NCBI GenBank assembly: GCA_900491605.1
Contig: UESW01004233.1
Span: 937,508-1,001,507, forward strand
Length of the DNA stretch: 64,000 nt
Reading direction: 5' to 3'
Origin: Calamus simplicifolius
Lineage: Eukaryota; Streptophyta; Magnoliopsida; Arecales; Arecaceae
The first letter of the stretch is position 1. Each line of letters begins with the position of its first letter. Below are positions 34,930-46,423 of the stretch, piece by piece. Made by a program: the position numbers and the translations under genes. The notes under the pieces were generated by a model. The model saw only the letters and a list, made by a program, of their open reading frames with translations, was not told where the DNA came from and made no database searches.

Positions 34930-35255
34930 TGTTGACCCCTTATTGATTTTGATGATTACAAAGCAATTAAGTATGGCACTAATGTGTTTACTGTAGAGAC
35001 AAAGATCATTGCAGGTTAATACAGTGTACCAAGAAGAGGGAAAAGTTTCAAAGTTCGATGTCAAAAGATTGAAACAAATGAAGTCATCTCAATCTTTCAC
35101 AAGTTCAAAGGAAACTGTCTGGGAGTTTTGTTGAAGAAATTTCTACTTCCCCAGCCACTTAGAATTGCATTTACTCCTCCATTAGCCGTGATCTTTTGAT
35201 TTTTAGTTGACTCGAATTATTTTCCAGCCAACTGGAAGCTGGTTTTCTTGATGCT

Positions 35256-35755
35256 GGCCGAACTATCCTTCAATCTAGTTGACTAGGGATCAAAATCCAG
35301 TTAACTAGATGCCCTGTGCATTGCTTTGGCCGAACCATCCTTCAAATCTAGCTAACTAGGGATCAAAATCCAGTCAACTAAACATCAGGTGCATTTCTTC
35401 TGGCCGATCCATCTTAAATCTAGTCGACTGGGGATCAAATCCAGTTAATTGGATTGCAATGAATATTTCTTCTAGCCAATTCATCTTCAATCTAGTCAAC
35501 TGGCGATCAAATCTAGTCAACTGGATTGCTATGAATATTTTCTCTAACTGACCCATTATCAAATCTATTCAACTGGGGATCAAATCCAGTCAATTAGATT
35601 GCTATGAATATTTCCTTTGACCAACCCAATATTAAATCTAGTTGACTAGGGATCAAATCCAATCAACTGGATTGCTATGAATATTTGCTATGATCGATCC
35701 ATTATCAAATCCAGTCGATTGGGGATCAAATCCAGTCAACTGATTTGACCTTTAC
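35256..35755 (+). repeat. 73-bp tandem array in U3, seven units
   Basis: Each unit runs GGCCGAyCCAT..., then TCTAGTCGACTGGGGATCAA, then ATCCAGTCAACTGGATTGC, then ATGAATATTTCTTCT. Each contains two half-palindromes of the form CnAGTCrACTnG about 20 bp apart. The right LTR has only six units (44,937-45,362), which accounts for most of the 86-bp length difference between the LTRs. Confidence 0.8.
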
Positions 35756-36015
35756 CTTGCCTGGGCGAGCCCTCTCAAGCGTTCAGTTGACTAAAATTTA
35801 AATTAATCAATTGGACCGACTCTTTCATGCTCTTGGCGAATGCTCTTGCATCCAGCTGACTAAATCCTTGTTTTCGGTCATTTGAGCTTGCCTTCTGGGA
35901 AAGAAACCAAAGCTCTCTTCATTCTAGCTGACCGACGGGATGATTGGAGTTTGAAAAATTTATCCAACAACTACTTTTCCTTCCTGTTCTTCTTTCCTTT
36001 AATTCCGTTTTCATT

Positions 36016-36026
36016 TCTAACGGCTA
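36016..36026 (+). promoter_or_regulatory. MSA element in the LTR of copia element 2
   Basis: TCTAACGGCTA is an exact YCYAACGGYYA match, 17 bases before the TATA-like sequence. In the right LTR the same site is TCTAATGGCTA (45,602-45,612), a C-to-T change within the core. Confidence 0.5.
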
Positions 36027-36747
36027 GTTTTCTATTGAAATGTTTAAATAGCCAAGGTATTAACCGGAAAATGGAGTGAACAATAGAGAGATTTATTGCA
36101 TACATATGAGATTGTTCAGTGAGAAAGAAAGGAAGTTGTGCATTAAATACATGAGAGCTCTTGAAAATTATTGATTGCTCCATCCTTGCTGAATCATAAA
36201 AGCTTCCAAAAGCATTCAAGGCTTCAGCTACTTCCAAAGGAGACTTCATTTATTGCTGAAGATCATTTAAAGAAAGAAGCTCATTTGTGAAGTTGTCTTC
36301 AAAATTTTAAAATATTTATTTCTAAATATCTGCTCATTATAGGAGCTTTGTGTTCTTATTACTTTTCATCTAATCTTGTACTTAAAGTTTCATCTAGTTT
36401 GAAACTTGTAAAGGGTTGGGTTTAATCCTTTGTTGTTTGTTGTAAGGCCGCCTTGTGCGTGTAACAAGTTACTAGCCGAGGAAGGCTAGGGGTTGTAATC
36501 GTTTGGTAAACGATTAAAGTAAAATTTCCAAGAAATTTTTGGAGAATGGATGTAGGTGCTGGATTGGCTTCGAACCACTATAAAAAATATTTTGTTTGTG
36601 ATTGCTTGCATATTTTTGTATATATTTGTGTTCACTTCACGACACCTCTACCGATTAAATTATGATTTATTGAAAGCACATATCTGCCTTAATTTTTAAA
36701 GAACCCAATTCACACCCCCTCTCGGGTTGCTACATCTGGGCAACAAG

Positions 36748-36759
36748 TGGTATCATAGC
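36748..36759 (+). other. Primer binding site of copia element 2
   Basis: TGGTATCATAGC is two bases after the LTR end and differs from the standard TGGTATCAGAGC at one position. Confidence 0.8.
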
Positions 36760-36820
36760 CTATTGCTCCTGATTTCTTTTGCTTTAACAAGCTTGGAGCC
36801 AAAGATCATTAGCAATCCAA

Positions 36821-37986
36821 ATGGGTTCAGTTTTGACTAAGGGACAATCAACTAATAGACTACCTTTGTTCAATGGAACAAACTACACTTATTGAAAAGC
36901 ATGGATGAAAATCTTTATCCAAGCACTAGATTATGATTTATGGAGAATCATAATCAATGGCCCACACACACCCACTATCAAGACAAATGGTTTTGATATC
37001 CCAAAGCCAAAAACAGAATGGGATGAGCACGATAAAAAGATGGCTCAACTGAATGCTAAAGCCATGAATGTGCTTTATTGTTCACTTGATGCCAATAAAT
37101 TTAATCAAATTTCTACCTGCATGTCTGCTAAGAAAATTTGGGATAGACTTGAAGTCATTATGAGGGCAAGTCAAAGAATCAAAAATAAATATGCTTATTC
37201 ACAAATATGAATTATTCAAAATGGATTCTGCTGAAAACATTACTAACATGTTTACAAGGTTTACTAATATTATTAATGGACTGAAAAGCCTAGGAAAGTC
37301 ATATACTAATGGTAAACTAGTTAGAAAAATTTTAAGATCCTTGCCTAGGTCTTGGAAGAACAAAGTTACTACAATTCAAGAAGCTAAGGACCTCAATATA
37401 TTATCTCTTGATGAATTAGTTAGTTCACTGATGGCTCATGAGCTGCAACAGCGACAACATATTGATGAAGATGAGTCAAAGAAGAAAAGAACTATGGCAC
37501 TAAAGAGTGCCACACAAGATGATGAGACTGAGGAGACAAGTAGTGACAGTGAGGATGATGATGAGATGGCACTCATCTCCAAAAAAATTAAGAAATTTAT
37601 GAGAAGAAAGAAATTTGAAGAAAGAAGAAAACAATTTATGAAAGGGAAACATAATGAAGAGAAGGAGAAAAATCATCCCCTTATGTTACGAGTGCAAGAA
37701 GCCAGGACATATCAAATCAGAATATTCTCAATTGAAAAAAGGTCCTAAAAGAATAAAGAAGAAAGCCATGGTAGCAACTTGGAGTGATAGTGAAGTTACA
37801 AGCTTCGAAGAGGAAGATAAAAATAAAGTCGTCAATGTATGTTTCATGGCAGATGATGATGAGGTAAGTCCTAGCTTTCTAGATGACTTTACTTTTGATG
37901 AATTACATGCATTTTATAAATTGCTTGATGATTTTGCTAACTTAAGTTCAAAAAATAAAGAATTAAAAATAAAGTTAAAAATCTAA
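36821..37986 (+). pseudogene. Copia element 2 gag (broken)
   Basis: It begins with ATG at 36,821, giving MGSVLTKGQSTNRLPLFNGT. A TGG-to-TGA stop follows within the conserved YWKAWM segment at about 36,894. The UBN2-type region continues to 37,210 (LNAKAMNVLYCSLDANKFNQ), then a frameshift leads to 37,191-37,748 (VRKILRSLPRSWKNKVTTIQ). The zinc knuckle near 37,685-37,727 reads CYECKKPGHIKSEY: the last cysteine is replaced by tyrosine, so zinc binding would be lost. Confidence 0.85.
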
Positions 37987-38404
37987 GTTTTAAAAAGAAA
38001 GAATTTCAAAAGAAAATGAATCATTGCTTAAGAAAAATCAAGATTTGAAAAATAAAGTAGATAGATTAAAACCTATTGTAGATAAATTTACTTTAAGTTT
38101 AAATAAATTAGAAATGATTCTTAGTAGTCAAAGAGCTATTTACAACAAAACCGATCTTGGATATGATCCTTTAAAAAGATAAAAGTTTTTAAAAATATTT
38201 ATGTGCATGCAGTGATTCTACTAAAATTATATGCTTTAAATATGGTAAATCTAGACACAAAGCATATATATGTCACACACAAAATGTTAAAAAAAATGGT
38301 TCCAATTTTAGCTAATCCCAAAGTACCCAAAAAAGCTTGGGTACCTAAAATAAAACTTAAATTTGTGTATGCAGGTGTGTCTTGCAACCCAAGCAACTAA
38401 AAAA

Positions 38405-41340
38405 AATGATACTTGGATAGTGGTTGTTCAAGATACATGACATGAATTATAATTCATGACGGATGATGAATTATAATTCATCACTTTGGATGCAAAACAT
38501 GAAGGTATTGTTACTTTTGAAGATAATGGCCAAGGTAAAATTATTGGCATCGGTAAAATAGGTATCATACATCATACTTATATTGATAATGTTCTACTTG
38601 TAGATGGCTTAAAACATAATTTACTTAGCATTAGTCAATTATGTGACAAGGGTTTTAGAATTACATTTGAATCATCCGTATGCATTGTTGTAAATCCTAC
38701 TGATGAGTGCATAAAATTTATTGGTCATAGGCATGGAAATGTATACATTATTGATTTAAATGATCTGCATAATCAAACTATTGAATGCCTAGTTGCTATG
38801 AATGCTAAAATTGATAATAGCTGGCTGTGGCATCGTAGATTAGCTCATGTAAACATGAATTTATTATCTAAGCTGATTAAAAAGGATTTAGTAAATGGTT
38901 GTGAAAACTAGTTTTTGAAAAAGATAAAATTTTATGCATGTCAATTTGGAAAACAAACTCGAGTATCTTTTAAATCAAAAAACTCGGTTTCTACCACTAG
39001 ACATTGAAGCTCTTACATATGGACCTGTTTGGTCCAACAAGAACCATCAGTTTAGGAGAAAAAGATATAGATTTATTATGATTGATGATTTCTCACAATT
39101 TACATGGGTTTTATTTTTGGCTAGCAAAGATGAAGCTTTTCTGCATTTCAAAAACTATTTAAAAAGATTACAAATGAAAATGGTTCTTTTGTTTTATCGA
39201 TTTGGAGTGATCATGGCAAAGAATTTAAAAATCAGTCTTTTAAAAATTTTTGGAATGAAAATGGCATTGAGCACAATTTTTTTGCACTTAGGACACCCCA
39301 ACAAAATGGGGTAGTAGAAAGAAAGAACAAAACTTTAGAAGAAATGGCCCGTACTATATTATGTGAGAGCAATCTTCCAAAGTATTTTTGGGCTGAAACT
39401 ATCAACACAACATGCTATATTTTAAACCGTGCATTAATTAGACCTATTTTGAAAAAGACTCCGTATGAACTTTGGAATGGTAAAAAACCCAACATTGGTT
39501 ATTTTTATATTTTTGGTTGCCAATGTTTTGTTTTGAATAATGAAAAATTGAACCTTGATAAATTTGATACTAAATCTGATGAAGGGATTTTCTTTGGTTA
39601 TTCTTCTCATAGTAAAGCTTATAGAATATTTAATAAAAGACTTTAGTAGTTGAGGAATCAATTTTGTCATATTTGATGAATCTAATGATCTTCCATTAAG
39701 TAAGAGAAAAGGTTGAAATGATGCAGATGAAATTGAAGATCAACTCAAAGAGATCACTTTGGAAGATAAAGAGGACTCAGCGATACAAGAGGTTCATGAA
39801 GAAGAAAATGATAAAATTTAACTTGATGAACCTCAAAGTAATGCTGAATTAGAAAGAGAATGGAGGTACATTCATAATCACCCTAAAAAGCTAATTTTAG
39901 GTGATCCATCTCATGGTATTAGGATTAGATCATCATTTAAAGATACTTACAATAATTTAGCTTTTGTGTCTCAAATTGAACCTAAATGCTATGATGATGC
40001 TAAAGATGATATAAATTAGATTAATGTCATGCATGAGGAGCTAAATCAATTTGAAAGAAATAATGTAAGGACTCTTGTTGATAGACCTCATGATCATCAA
40101 TTATTGGGACTAAATGCATATTTAGAAATAAATTGGATGAACATGGTAATATAATAAGAAATAAAGCAAGATTAGTAGCTAAGGGATATAACCAAGAAGA
40201 GGGTATTGATTTTGATGAAACATATGCCCCTGTAGCTAAATTAGAGGCTATTAGATTACTTCTTGCATTTCCTTGCTTTATGAATTTTAAATTATATCAA
40301 ATGGATATTAAGAGCGCTTTTCTAAATAGATATATTGCTGAACAAGTCTTTATGGAACAACCATTTAGTTTTGAAAATCACTTGTTTTTAAACCATGTGT
40401 TTAAATTGAACAAAGCTTTATATGGTTTGAAACAAGCTCCTCAGGCTTGGTATGAAAGGTTAAGTAAATTCTTGATCAGCAAAAAATTTATTTGAAAAAA
40501 TATGGATACAACCCTATTCATTAAAAGACAAAATGATGATCTGCTTATTATACAAATTTATGTGGATGATATTATCTTTCGTGCTACTAATGATTCTTTA
40601 TGCGAGGACTTTGCAAAGCTTATGCAAGGGAAGTTTGAGATGAGCATAATGGGCGAATTAAATTATTTTTTCAGACTTCAAATTAAGCAAAGTAATGAAG
40701 GGATCTTCATAAGCCAATCCAAGTACATTAAAGAAATATTGATGAAATTTGGCATGGAGACATCCAAGAGTATCGGTACATTATGAGCTCATCATGTAGA
40801 TTAGATTCTAATAGTACCGGCAAATGTATTGAAACTTTACAGAGGCATGATGGATCATTATTGTATCTAACTGCAAGTAGACTTGATATTTTTTTTAATG
40901 TTTGCATGTGTGCTAGATTTCAAGCTGATCCTAAAGAGTCACACTTGCTTGCTGTTAAAAGAATTCTTAAATACTTAAGTGGCACTGTAAATTTAGGACT
41001 CTGGTATGACAAGCAATCTAGCATTGACCTAATAGGATACACAGACTCATATTTTGCTGGTTGTAAGTTAGATAGAAAATTAATTAGTGAAACTTGCCAA
41101 TTTTTTGGTGTTAACTTAATCTCCTGGTTTAGCAAGAAGCAAACTTCAGTAGCATTGTTTATAGTCGAGGCCGAATATATTGTAGCTGAAAGTTATTGTG
41201 CTCCAATCTTGTGGATTAAGCAACAAATAGAAGACTATGGCATTAAACTAAAAGGCATTCTAATAAAATGTGATAACACTAGTGCAATTAATTTAACTAA
41301 GAATCCCATCCATCATTTTAGAACTAAACACAGAAATTAA
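38405..41340 (+). pseudogene. Copia element 2 pol: protease, integrase, RT, RNase H (broken)
   Basis: The protease active site LDSGCSRYMT is at about 38,411-38,440, followed at once by a stop and a duplicated palindrome. GAG_pre-integrase with WLWHRRLAHVNMN is at 38,820-38,860. The integrase core is at 38,934-39,646 in two frames, ending in the IFGCQCFVLNNEKLNLDKFD block. RT at 40,133-40,786 contains MDIKSAFLN, YGLKQAPQAWYERL and the catalytic IYVDDIIF. RNase H at 40,783-41,340 contains YTDSYFAGCKLDRK and KCDNTSAINLTKNPIHHFRT. Stops and shifts occur at least five times, but the RT catalytic aspartates remain. Confidence 0.85.
38442..38481. repeat. Duplicated 16-bp perfect palindrome inside the protease region
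   Basis: ATGAATTATAATTCAT occurs at 38,442-38,457 and 38,466-38,481. Each copy is its own reverse complement. The pair interrupts the protease immediately after its active-site motif. Confidence 0.8.
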
Positions 41341-41429
41341 ACATCATTTTATTAGGGATCATATGAACAATGGTGATGTTGTAATTGAATTTGTATGTAC
41401 TACTTGAAGAAGCCATATTTTATGAAATT

Positions 41430-41625
41430 AGAAGGAAACTTTCCCTTCCTTTCCCTCCCTTCTATCCAAACAAAAAAAGAAGAACAACCCTTCCTTTCCC
41501 TTTCATCCTTTCCAAACAAAAGAAGGAGAATAATCCTTCCATTCCCTTTCTTCCCCTTCCATTCCTTTCCTTCTTTTTACTCTCCTCTTCCTTCCCCTCC
41601 AAACATCCAACATAGCCTTAGTTAA
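41430..41625. repeat. CCTT-rich low-complexity tract with MITE-like end
   Basis: The tract has repeats of CCCTTCCTTTCC with CCAAACA spacers and ends TCCAAACATCCAACATAGCC, the style of a MITE end. It gives two overlapping spurious open frames. Confidence 0.4.
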
Positions 41626-41735
41626 TTGGCCAGCTAGCTACTTTTAAACTCAATTCACTCTCTAGCTAACTGGCCAACTAACTAAATGGGATTTACTTAT
41701 TACTTCTCACCAAGCTCTTGCCATCTTCCACCATC

Positions 41736-42447
41736 GGGGAATTTCTATTTGCACCGTCTAAATTACTCAGTACACCCCCCCATATTTACAAAAAAAAAAT
41801 CCTAAACTACCCTCTTTTTTCTCTCCACACCCCCTCCCCTCTCTCCTAAACATCTCCTCTCCGGTACCACCCTCTCCCCCTCCCCGATACCGCCCCCCTT
41901 CCTCCCACCTTTCCCAGAACCCTCCTTCCACTCTTCGACACCTGCTCTCTTTCGACGCCCCTTTCTGGCTCCCGGCACCGGCCCCCAGTGCCCCCCTCCC
42001 TTTCGGCACCGTTCGGCCAAACAGGACCGAACAGAGGCCCTCCATTCGGTCATATTTGGCTGAACGGTGCCGAAAGAAGAGGGGTGCTGGGGCCGGAGAG
42101 GGCCGGTGCCAAAAAGATGGAGGGGCGCTGGGAGAGAGCAAGTGCCGAGTGGGAAGGAGATGGGAGGAAGGGGGGTAGTACCAGGAAGGGGGAAGGGGGT
42201 GGTGCCGGAGAGGAGACGGAGAGAAGATGGGCCCAGAGGAAGGGGGCGGTGTCGGAGAGGAGACGGGCCGAAGGGAGGGGGGGTGTTGCTGGGGAGGGAA
42301 GGAGATGGGGGCGGCGCGCCGGAAGGGTGGGGGAGAGAGATGGGAGCGGGGGTGTGGAGAGAAAAGGGAAGGGTAGTTTAGAAAAATTTTTTAAAAAAAT
42401 GAGGGGGGTGTGGAGAGCAATATGGGCGGTGCAAATAGAAATTCCCC
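41736..42447. mobile_element. GC-rich foldback element with long inverted arms
   Basis: The left end GGGGAATTTCTATTTGCACC is the exact reverse complement of the right end. Inward, CACACCCCCTCCCC pairs with GGGGGGTGTGGAG, TAAACTACCCTC pairs with GGGTAGTTTA, and the centre TTCGGCACCGTTCGGCCAAA pairs with TTTGGCTGAACGGTGCCGAA at 42,055-42,075. The whole 712 bp can fold into one hairpin. Its GC content is far above the surroundings. No transposase is present. The long open frames here are by-products of the GC-rich repeats. It lies between RNase H and the env-like ORF of copia element 2. Confidence 0.75.
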
Positions 42448-42514
42448 CTCGCTTGCCATGCTCACCACTTGAATGATTTCATCCATAGCTCTCCATCCCT
42501 CACTTCTTCCTTCC

Positions 42515-44120
42515 TTTCAAGAAAAGAAAGTATGGCTCTAAGAAGAAGAATCTTTCAGCATGGGAAGAGGAATCATCCTCTGAACCTCGGAGGAAGACTC
42601 CAGCTTCTTCTTCCTTGCGGAGCTCTACTTCCTTCACCTCCAACATTGATGAAAGATCACTAACAAATGGGAGGTTAGTGGATTTCAATTTTTTTGATCA
42701 AGAAGGTTTTGAGCTTGGTAGGTTGTTAGGCAACCAAGGTTGGACTGATTTGTTAAAAACCAAAATGCCTATCTACCCATATCTTATTAGAGAATTCTAT
42801 GAGAAAATCTTTTTTAGAGATGGTATCATCACTTCTTGTCAAAAAGATCAAGATTAAGTTTGATAGCAAAATCCTAGGATCTATCTTAAATGTTTCTGCT
42901 CGTGGTGTTATGAAAATTTTTCCTTGTGGCAAAGCCTATAGACTTGAAGTTATTCTTGGTATAGAAGATGCAAATCATATAGAAAATCTTGATGCCAACA
43001 AGTTAAGTGTTGAGAATAGGTTGCTTCATAGCATTGTTGCTAAGATCTTTGTTTCTCATGCTAGTTCTTTCAACATTGTAACCGACCATGACATTAGCAT
43101 TATGTACCACATAATCAATGAAACCCCTCTTGACTTTCTGGAATCTCATAATGACCGTCATGAAGAAAACCTTAGGAAGACCAAAGTTGCTCTGCCTTAT
43201 GGCTGTTTCTTGCATATCTCTTTAAGCATTTTCATGTTAAGCATAAGGGTGAGAAAGAAATACAATTGCGCCTTACTGATACCTTCAATGCCCATTCCCT
43301 TCACCATATGGGTTTTGCTAGAATTGATGGATTTTGAACCAAGGTTAGAGATAGAGCAGTTGAAATTCCTATCCCTTCACCTTTAGACCAACCTCCACAA
43401 GATCAACCACAACCAATTTTTAGTTCACCTTTAATGGATTTTAATTTTGATTTTCCCAATGATGGACCTCCATTTATGCCCTCTGCACATGAGCCACCAC
43501 CCTGAACTGACCGACCCACCTCCTAAATGTAACACAGTTGAGATATGTGAAGATCAAATTCAAAGGTTAGTTCGAGAATTGTCCAATGTTCAGTCAAGCA
43601 GAAGTTCTGAAGATAGTGGATCATCTATTAATGATTACACTATGATTCCCCACATCTCCTCTATTTTTGGGATACTTTCTCGGATTATGTTGCATCAGAA
43701 GAGAATTAAGCATAACATACAAGTTCTTAGTGGGGGAGTTTTTCATCAAAATGAATCCATGGTGGGCCTCATTCTTGATGAGATAAATCTACTGAATGCT
43801 AAAGTGGATGCTTTGAGGACAAAACTAAATGGGTAGCATCTCAGATGCGCTCCAATGCAAGCCAAACCAGAGAAGCTTCAAATGCAGTTGATACTTGGAC
43901 GGTTTCCATTGCTAGGCTTACTAGCCTCTTGGAGCAGCACTTAGCTTCTGCCCCTGCCCAACCAGCTCCTTAGCCCTTTAAATCAGATCAATCTCATTCT
44001 CATCCTCACCTTAGGATGCCTCCACCACAATCTCATCAGTATAGGCCTCCGACTACTCGACGTCACAAAGGATCTTCATCATGCCCTTCGGTCATTTCCT
44101 CTTCAGATAAAGATTAAACT
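42515..44120 (+). pseudogene. Env-like / plant transposon protein ORF of copia element 2
   Basis: It opens in the frame of 42,615-42,857 (GRLVDFNFFDQEGFELGRLL, then LIREFYEKIFFRDGII) and shifts to 42,842-43,290. There LLHSIVAKIFVSHASSFNIV and ALPYGCFLH match the putative plant transposon protein domain. It shifts again before a proline-rich segment near 43,390-43,540. The tail at 43,447-43,836 contains QRLVRELSN and a likely coiled coil (ILDEINLLNAKVDALRTKLN). It occupies the same position as the third ORF of element 1, but the two are very divergent. No membrane segment is visible. Confidence 0.65.
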
Positions 44121-44594
44121 TTTCATGATGTGAACCTTAGTTGTGAACTGATGTATTTTGGATCTTAATGTGTTTTTGAACCTTGATGTATGTTGCTTTA
44201 AACTTATGGTTTGTTGTATGGTGGAAATTATATTCTATATGATATATTTTGTATGGATTAAGTCCTGAATTTAATAGTTTGTATTCTGTCTCTTCATGCC
44301 TTATGAATGCTTAATGTTTTTTCTATAGTGTGTTTAGAATTGTTAATTTGTGTAAATTCCTAGAAGAGAGACATACAGAAAAAGTTTTGCACATTCTTTC
44401 ACCTCCTATTTGATTGATGGCAAAAAGAGGAAAAAGAATACAGCATACATTCAAAAATATAAGGGGAGTCATTTGAAAGGGAAAAGAATTTAACATGGAA
44501 TGTCTTCATCTTCTAATATCTTCTAATAAACTAGGGATGCAATGATTCACTTTGAAATACAATTTTTTTAATACTCAATGGTTTTGTCATCATC

Positions 44595-44607
44595 AAAAAG
44601 GGAAAGA
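44595..44607 (+). other. Polypurine tract of copia element 2
   Basis: AAAAAGGGAAAGA immediately before the 3' LTR start TGTTGACC. The preceding CATCATC is also found next to the tract of element 1. Confidence 0.75.
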
Positions 44608-44608
44608 T

Positions 44609-46338
44609 TGTTGACCCCTTATTGATTTTGATGATTACAAAGCAATTAGGTATAGTACTAATGTGTTTATTGTAGAGACAAAGATTATTGCAGGTTAATA
44701 CAGTGTACCAAGAAGAGGGAAAAGATGTTTCAAAGTTCTATCTTAAAAGATTGAAACAAATGAAGTCATCTCAATCTTTCACAAGTTCAAAGGAAGCTGT
44801 TTGGGAGTTTTGTTAAAGAAATTTCCACTTCCCCAGCCACTTAGAATTGCATTTACTCACCCCTTAGCCGTGATCTTTTGATTTTCAATTGACTGGAATT
44901 ATTTTCCAGCCAACTGGAAGCTGGTTTCCTTGATGCTGGCCGAACCATCCTCCAATCTAGCTAACTGGGGATCAAAATCCAGTCAACTAGATGCCATGCG
45001 CATTGCTTTGGCCGAACCATCCTTCAAATCTAGCTGATTGGGAATCAAAATCCAGTCAACTAGATGCCCTGTGCATTTCTTCTGGCCAATCTATTTTCAA
45101 ATCTAGTCGACTAGGAATCAAATCCAGTCAACTAGATTGCAATCAATATTTCTTCTGGCCGATCCATCTTCAAATCTAGTCAACTGGGGATCAAATTCAG
45201 TCAACTGGATTGCTATGAATATTTGCTCTGACCAACCCATTATCAAATATAGTCGATTGGGGATCAAATCCAATCAACTGGATTGCTATGAATATTTGCT
45301 ATGACTGATCCATTATCAAATCCAGCCGACTGGGGATCAAATCCAGTCAACTAGATTTGACCTTTACCTTGCCTAGGCGAGCCTTCTCAAGCGTCCAGTT
45401 GACTAATAATTAAATATAGTGAACCAGACTTGACTCTTTCATGCTCTTGGCGAATGCTCTTACATCCAACTGACTAAATCCTTGTTTTTAAACCGAAGCT
45501 CTCTTCATTCTAGCTGATCGACAGGACGACTGGAGTTTGAAAATTTTCTCCAACGACTATTTTTGCTTCCTATTCTTCTTTCCTTTAATTTCATTTCTAT
45601 TTCTAATGGCTAGTTTTCTGTTGAAATGCTTTGAATAGCCAAGGTATTAACCGGGAAACAGAGTGAACAGTAGAGAGATTTATTGCATACATCTGAGATT
45701 GTTCAGTGAGAAAGAAAGGAAGCTGTGCATTGAATATATCGCTCTTGAAAATCATTGATTGCTCCATCCTTGCTGATCATAAAAGCTTCCAAAAGCATTC
45801 AAGGCTTCAGCTACTTCCAAAGGAGACTTCATTTATTGCTGAAGATCATTTAAAGAAAGAAGCTCATTTGTGGAGTTATCTTTAAAATTATGAAGTATTT
45901 ATTTCTGAATATTTGCTCATTATAGGAGCTTTGTGTTTTTATCACTTTTCATCTAATCTTGTACCTAAAGTTTCATTTGGTTTGAAACTTGTAAAAGGTT
46001 GGGTTTAACCCTTGGTAGTTTGTTGTAAGGTCATCTTGTGCCGTGTAACAAGAATTGCTAACTGGAAAAGGCTAGAGGTTGTAATTGTTTGGTGAAACGA
46101 TTGAAGTAAAATTCCCAAATGATTCTTGGAGAGTGGATGTAGGTACTGGGTTGGCATCGAACCACTATAATTTTTTTATGTTTGTGATTGTTTGCATATT
46201 TTTTTGTGATATATTTGTATTCACTTCACCATACCATTACCAGTTAAATTATGATTTGTTGAAAGCACATATTTGTGCCTTAATTTTTTAAAGAACCCCA
46301 TTCATCCTCCCCTCTTGGGTTGCTACATCTGGGCAATA
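44609..46338 (+). repeat. 3' LTR of copia element 2
   Basis: The LTR is 1,730 bp and the partner of 34930-36745. It has six instead of seven 73-bp units and many point differences, including CpG-type transitions. It is followed by the target duplication GTAGA at 46,339-46,343. Confidence 0.85.
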
Positions 46339-46423
46339 GTAGAGTTGTTCATCATGTAGGATGTAGTGGGATGGAAAAAGAATGTTTGTAGAGTTGTCCA
46401 TCATGTAGGACATAGTGGAAGGC

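Larger units (their letters stand above)
34930..36745 (+). repeat. 5' LTR of copia element 2
   Basis: The LTR is 1,816 bp. It contains seven tandem units of about 73 bp (35,256-35,755), an exact MSA-type motif at 36,016-36,026 and a TATA-like TTTAAATAG at 36,043. It ends in GGGTTGCTACATCTGGGCAACA, similar in layout to the end of the element 1 LTR. Confidence 0.85.
34930..46338 (+). mobile_element. SIRE-type Ty1/copia retrotransposon 2, nested in the gypsy element
   Basis: The LTRs are 34930-36745 and 44609-46338, both starting TGTTGACCCC. The right LTR ends CAATA instead of CAACA, a single transition. The primer site is TGGTATCATAGC (one change from the tRNA-Met complement), and the polypurine tract is AAAAAGGGAAAGA. 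The interior carries gag, protease, integrase, RT, RNase H and an env-like ORF, all with stops or shifts. A GC-rich foldback element (41736-42447) sits between RNase H and the env-like ORF. It is related to element 1 in protein sequence but has a different LTR. Confidence 0.9.

Noticed and set aside
41767..42476. Overlapping long open frames on both strands (124, 162, 104 and 83 codons)
   Set aside because: They arise from the GC-rich inverted repeat. Compositions are G/R/E or P/S rich, no domain is seen, and the foldback explains them.
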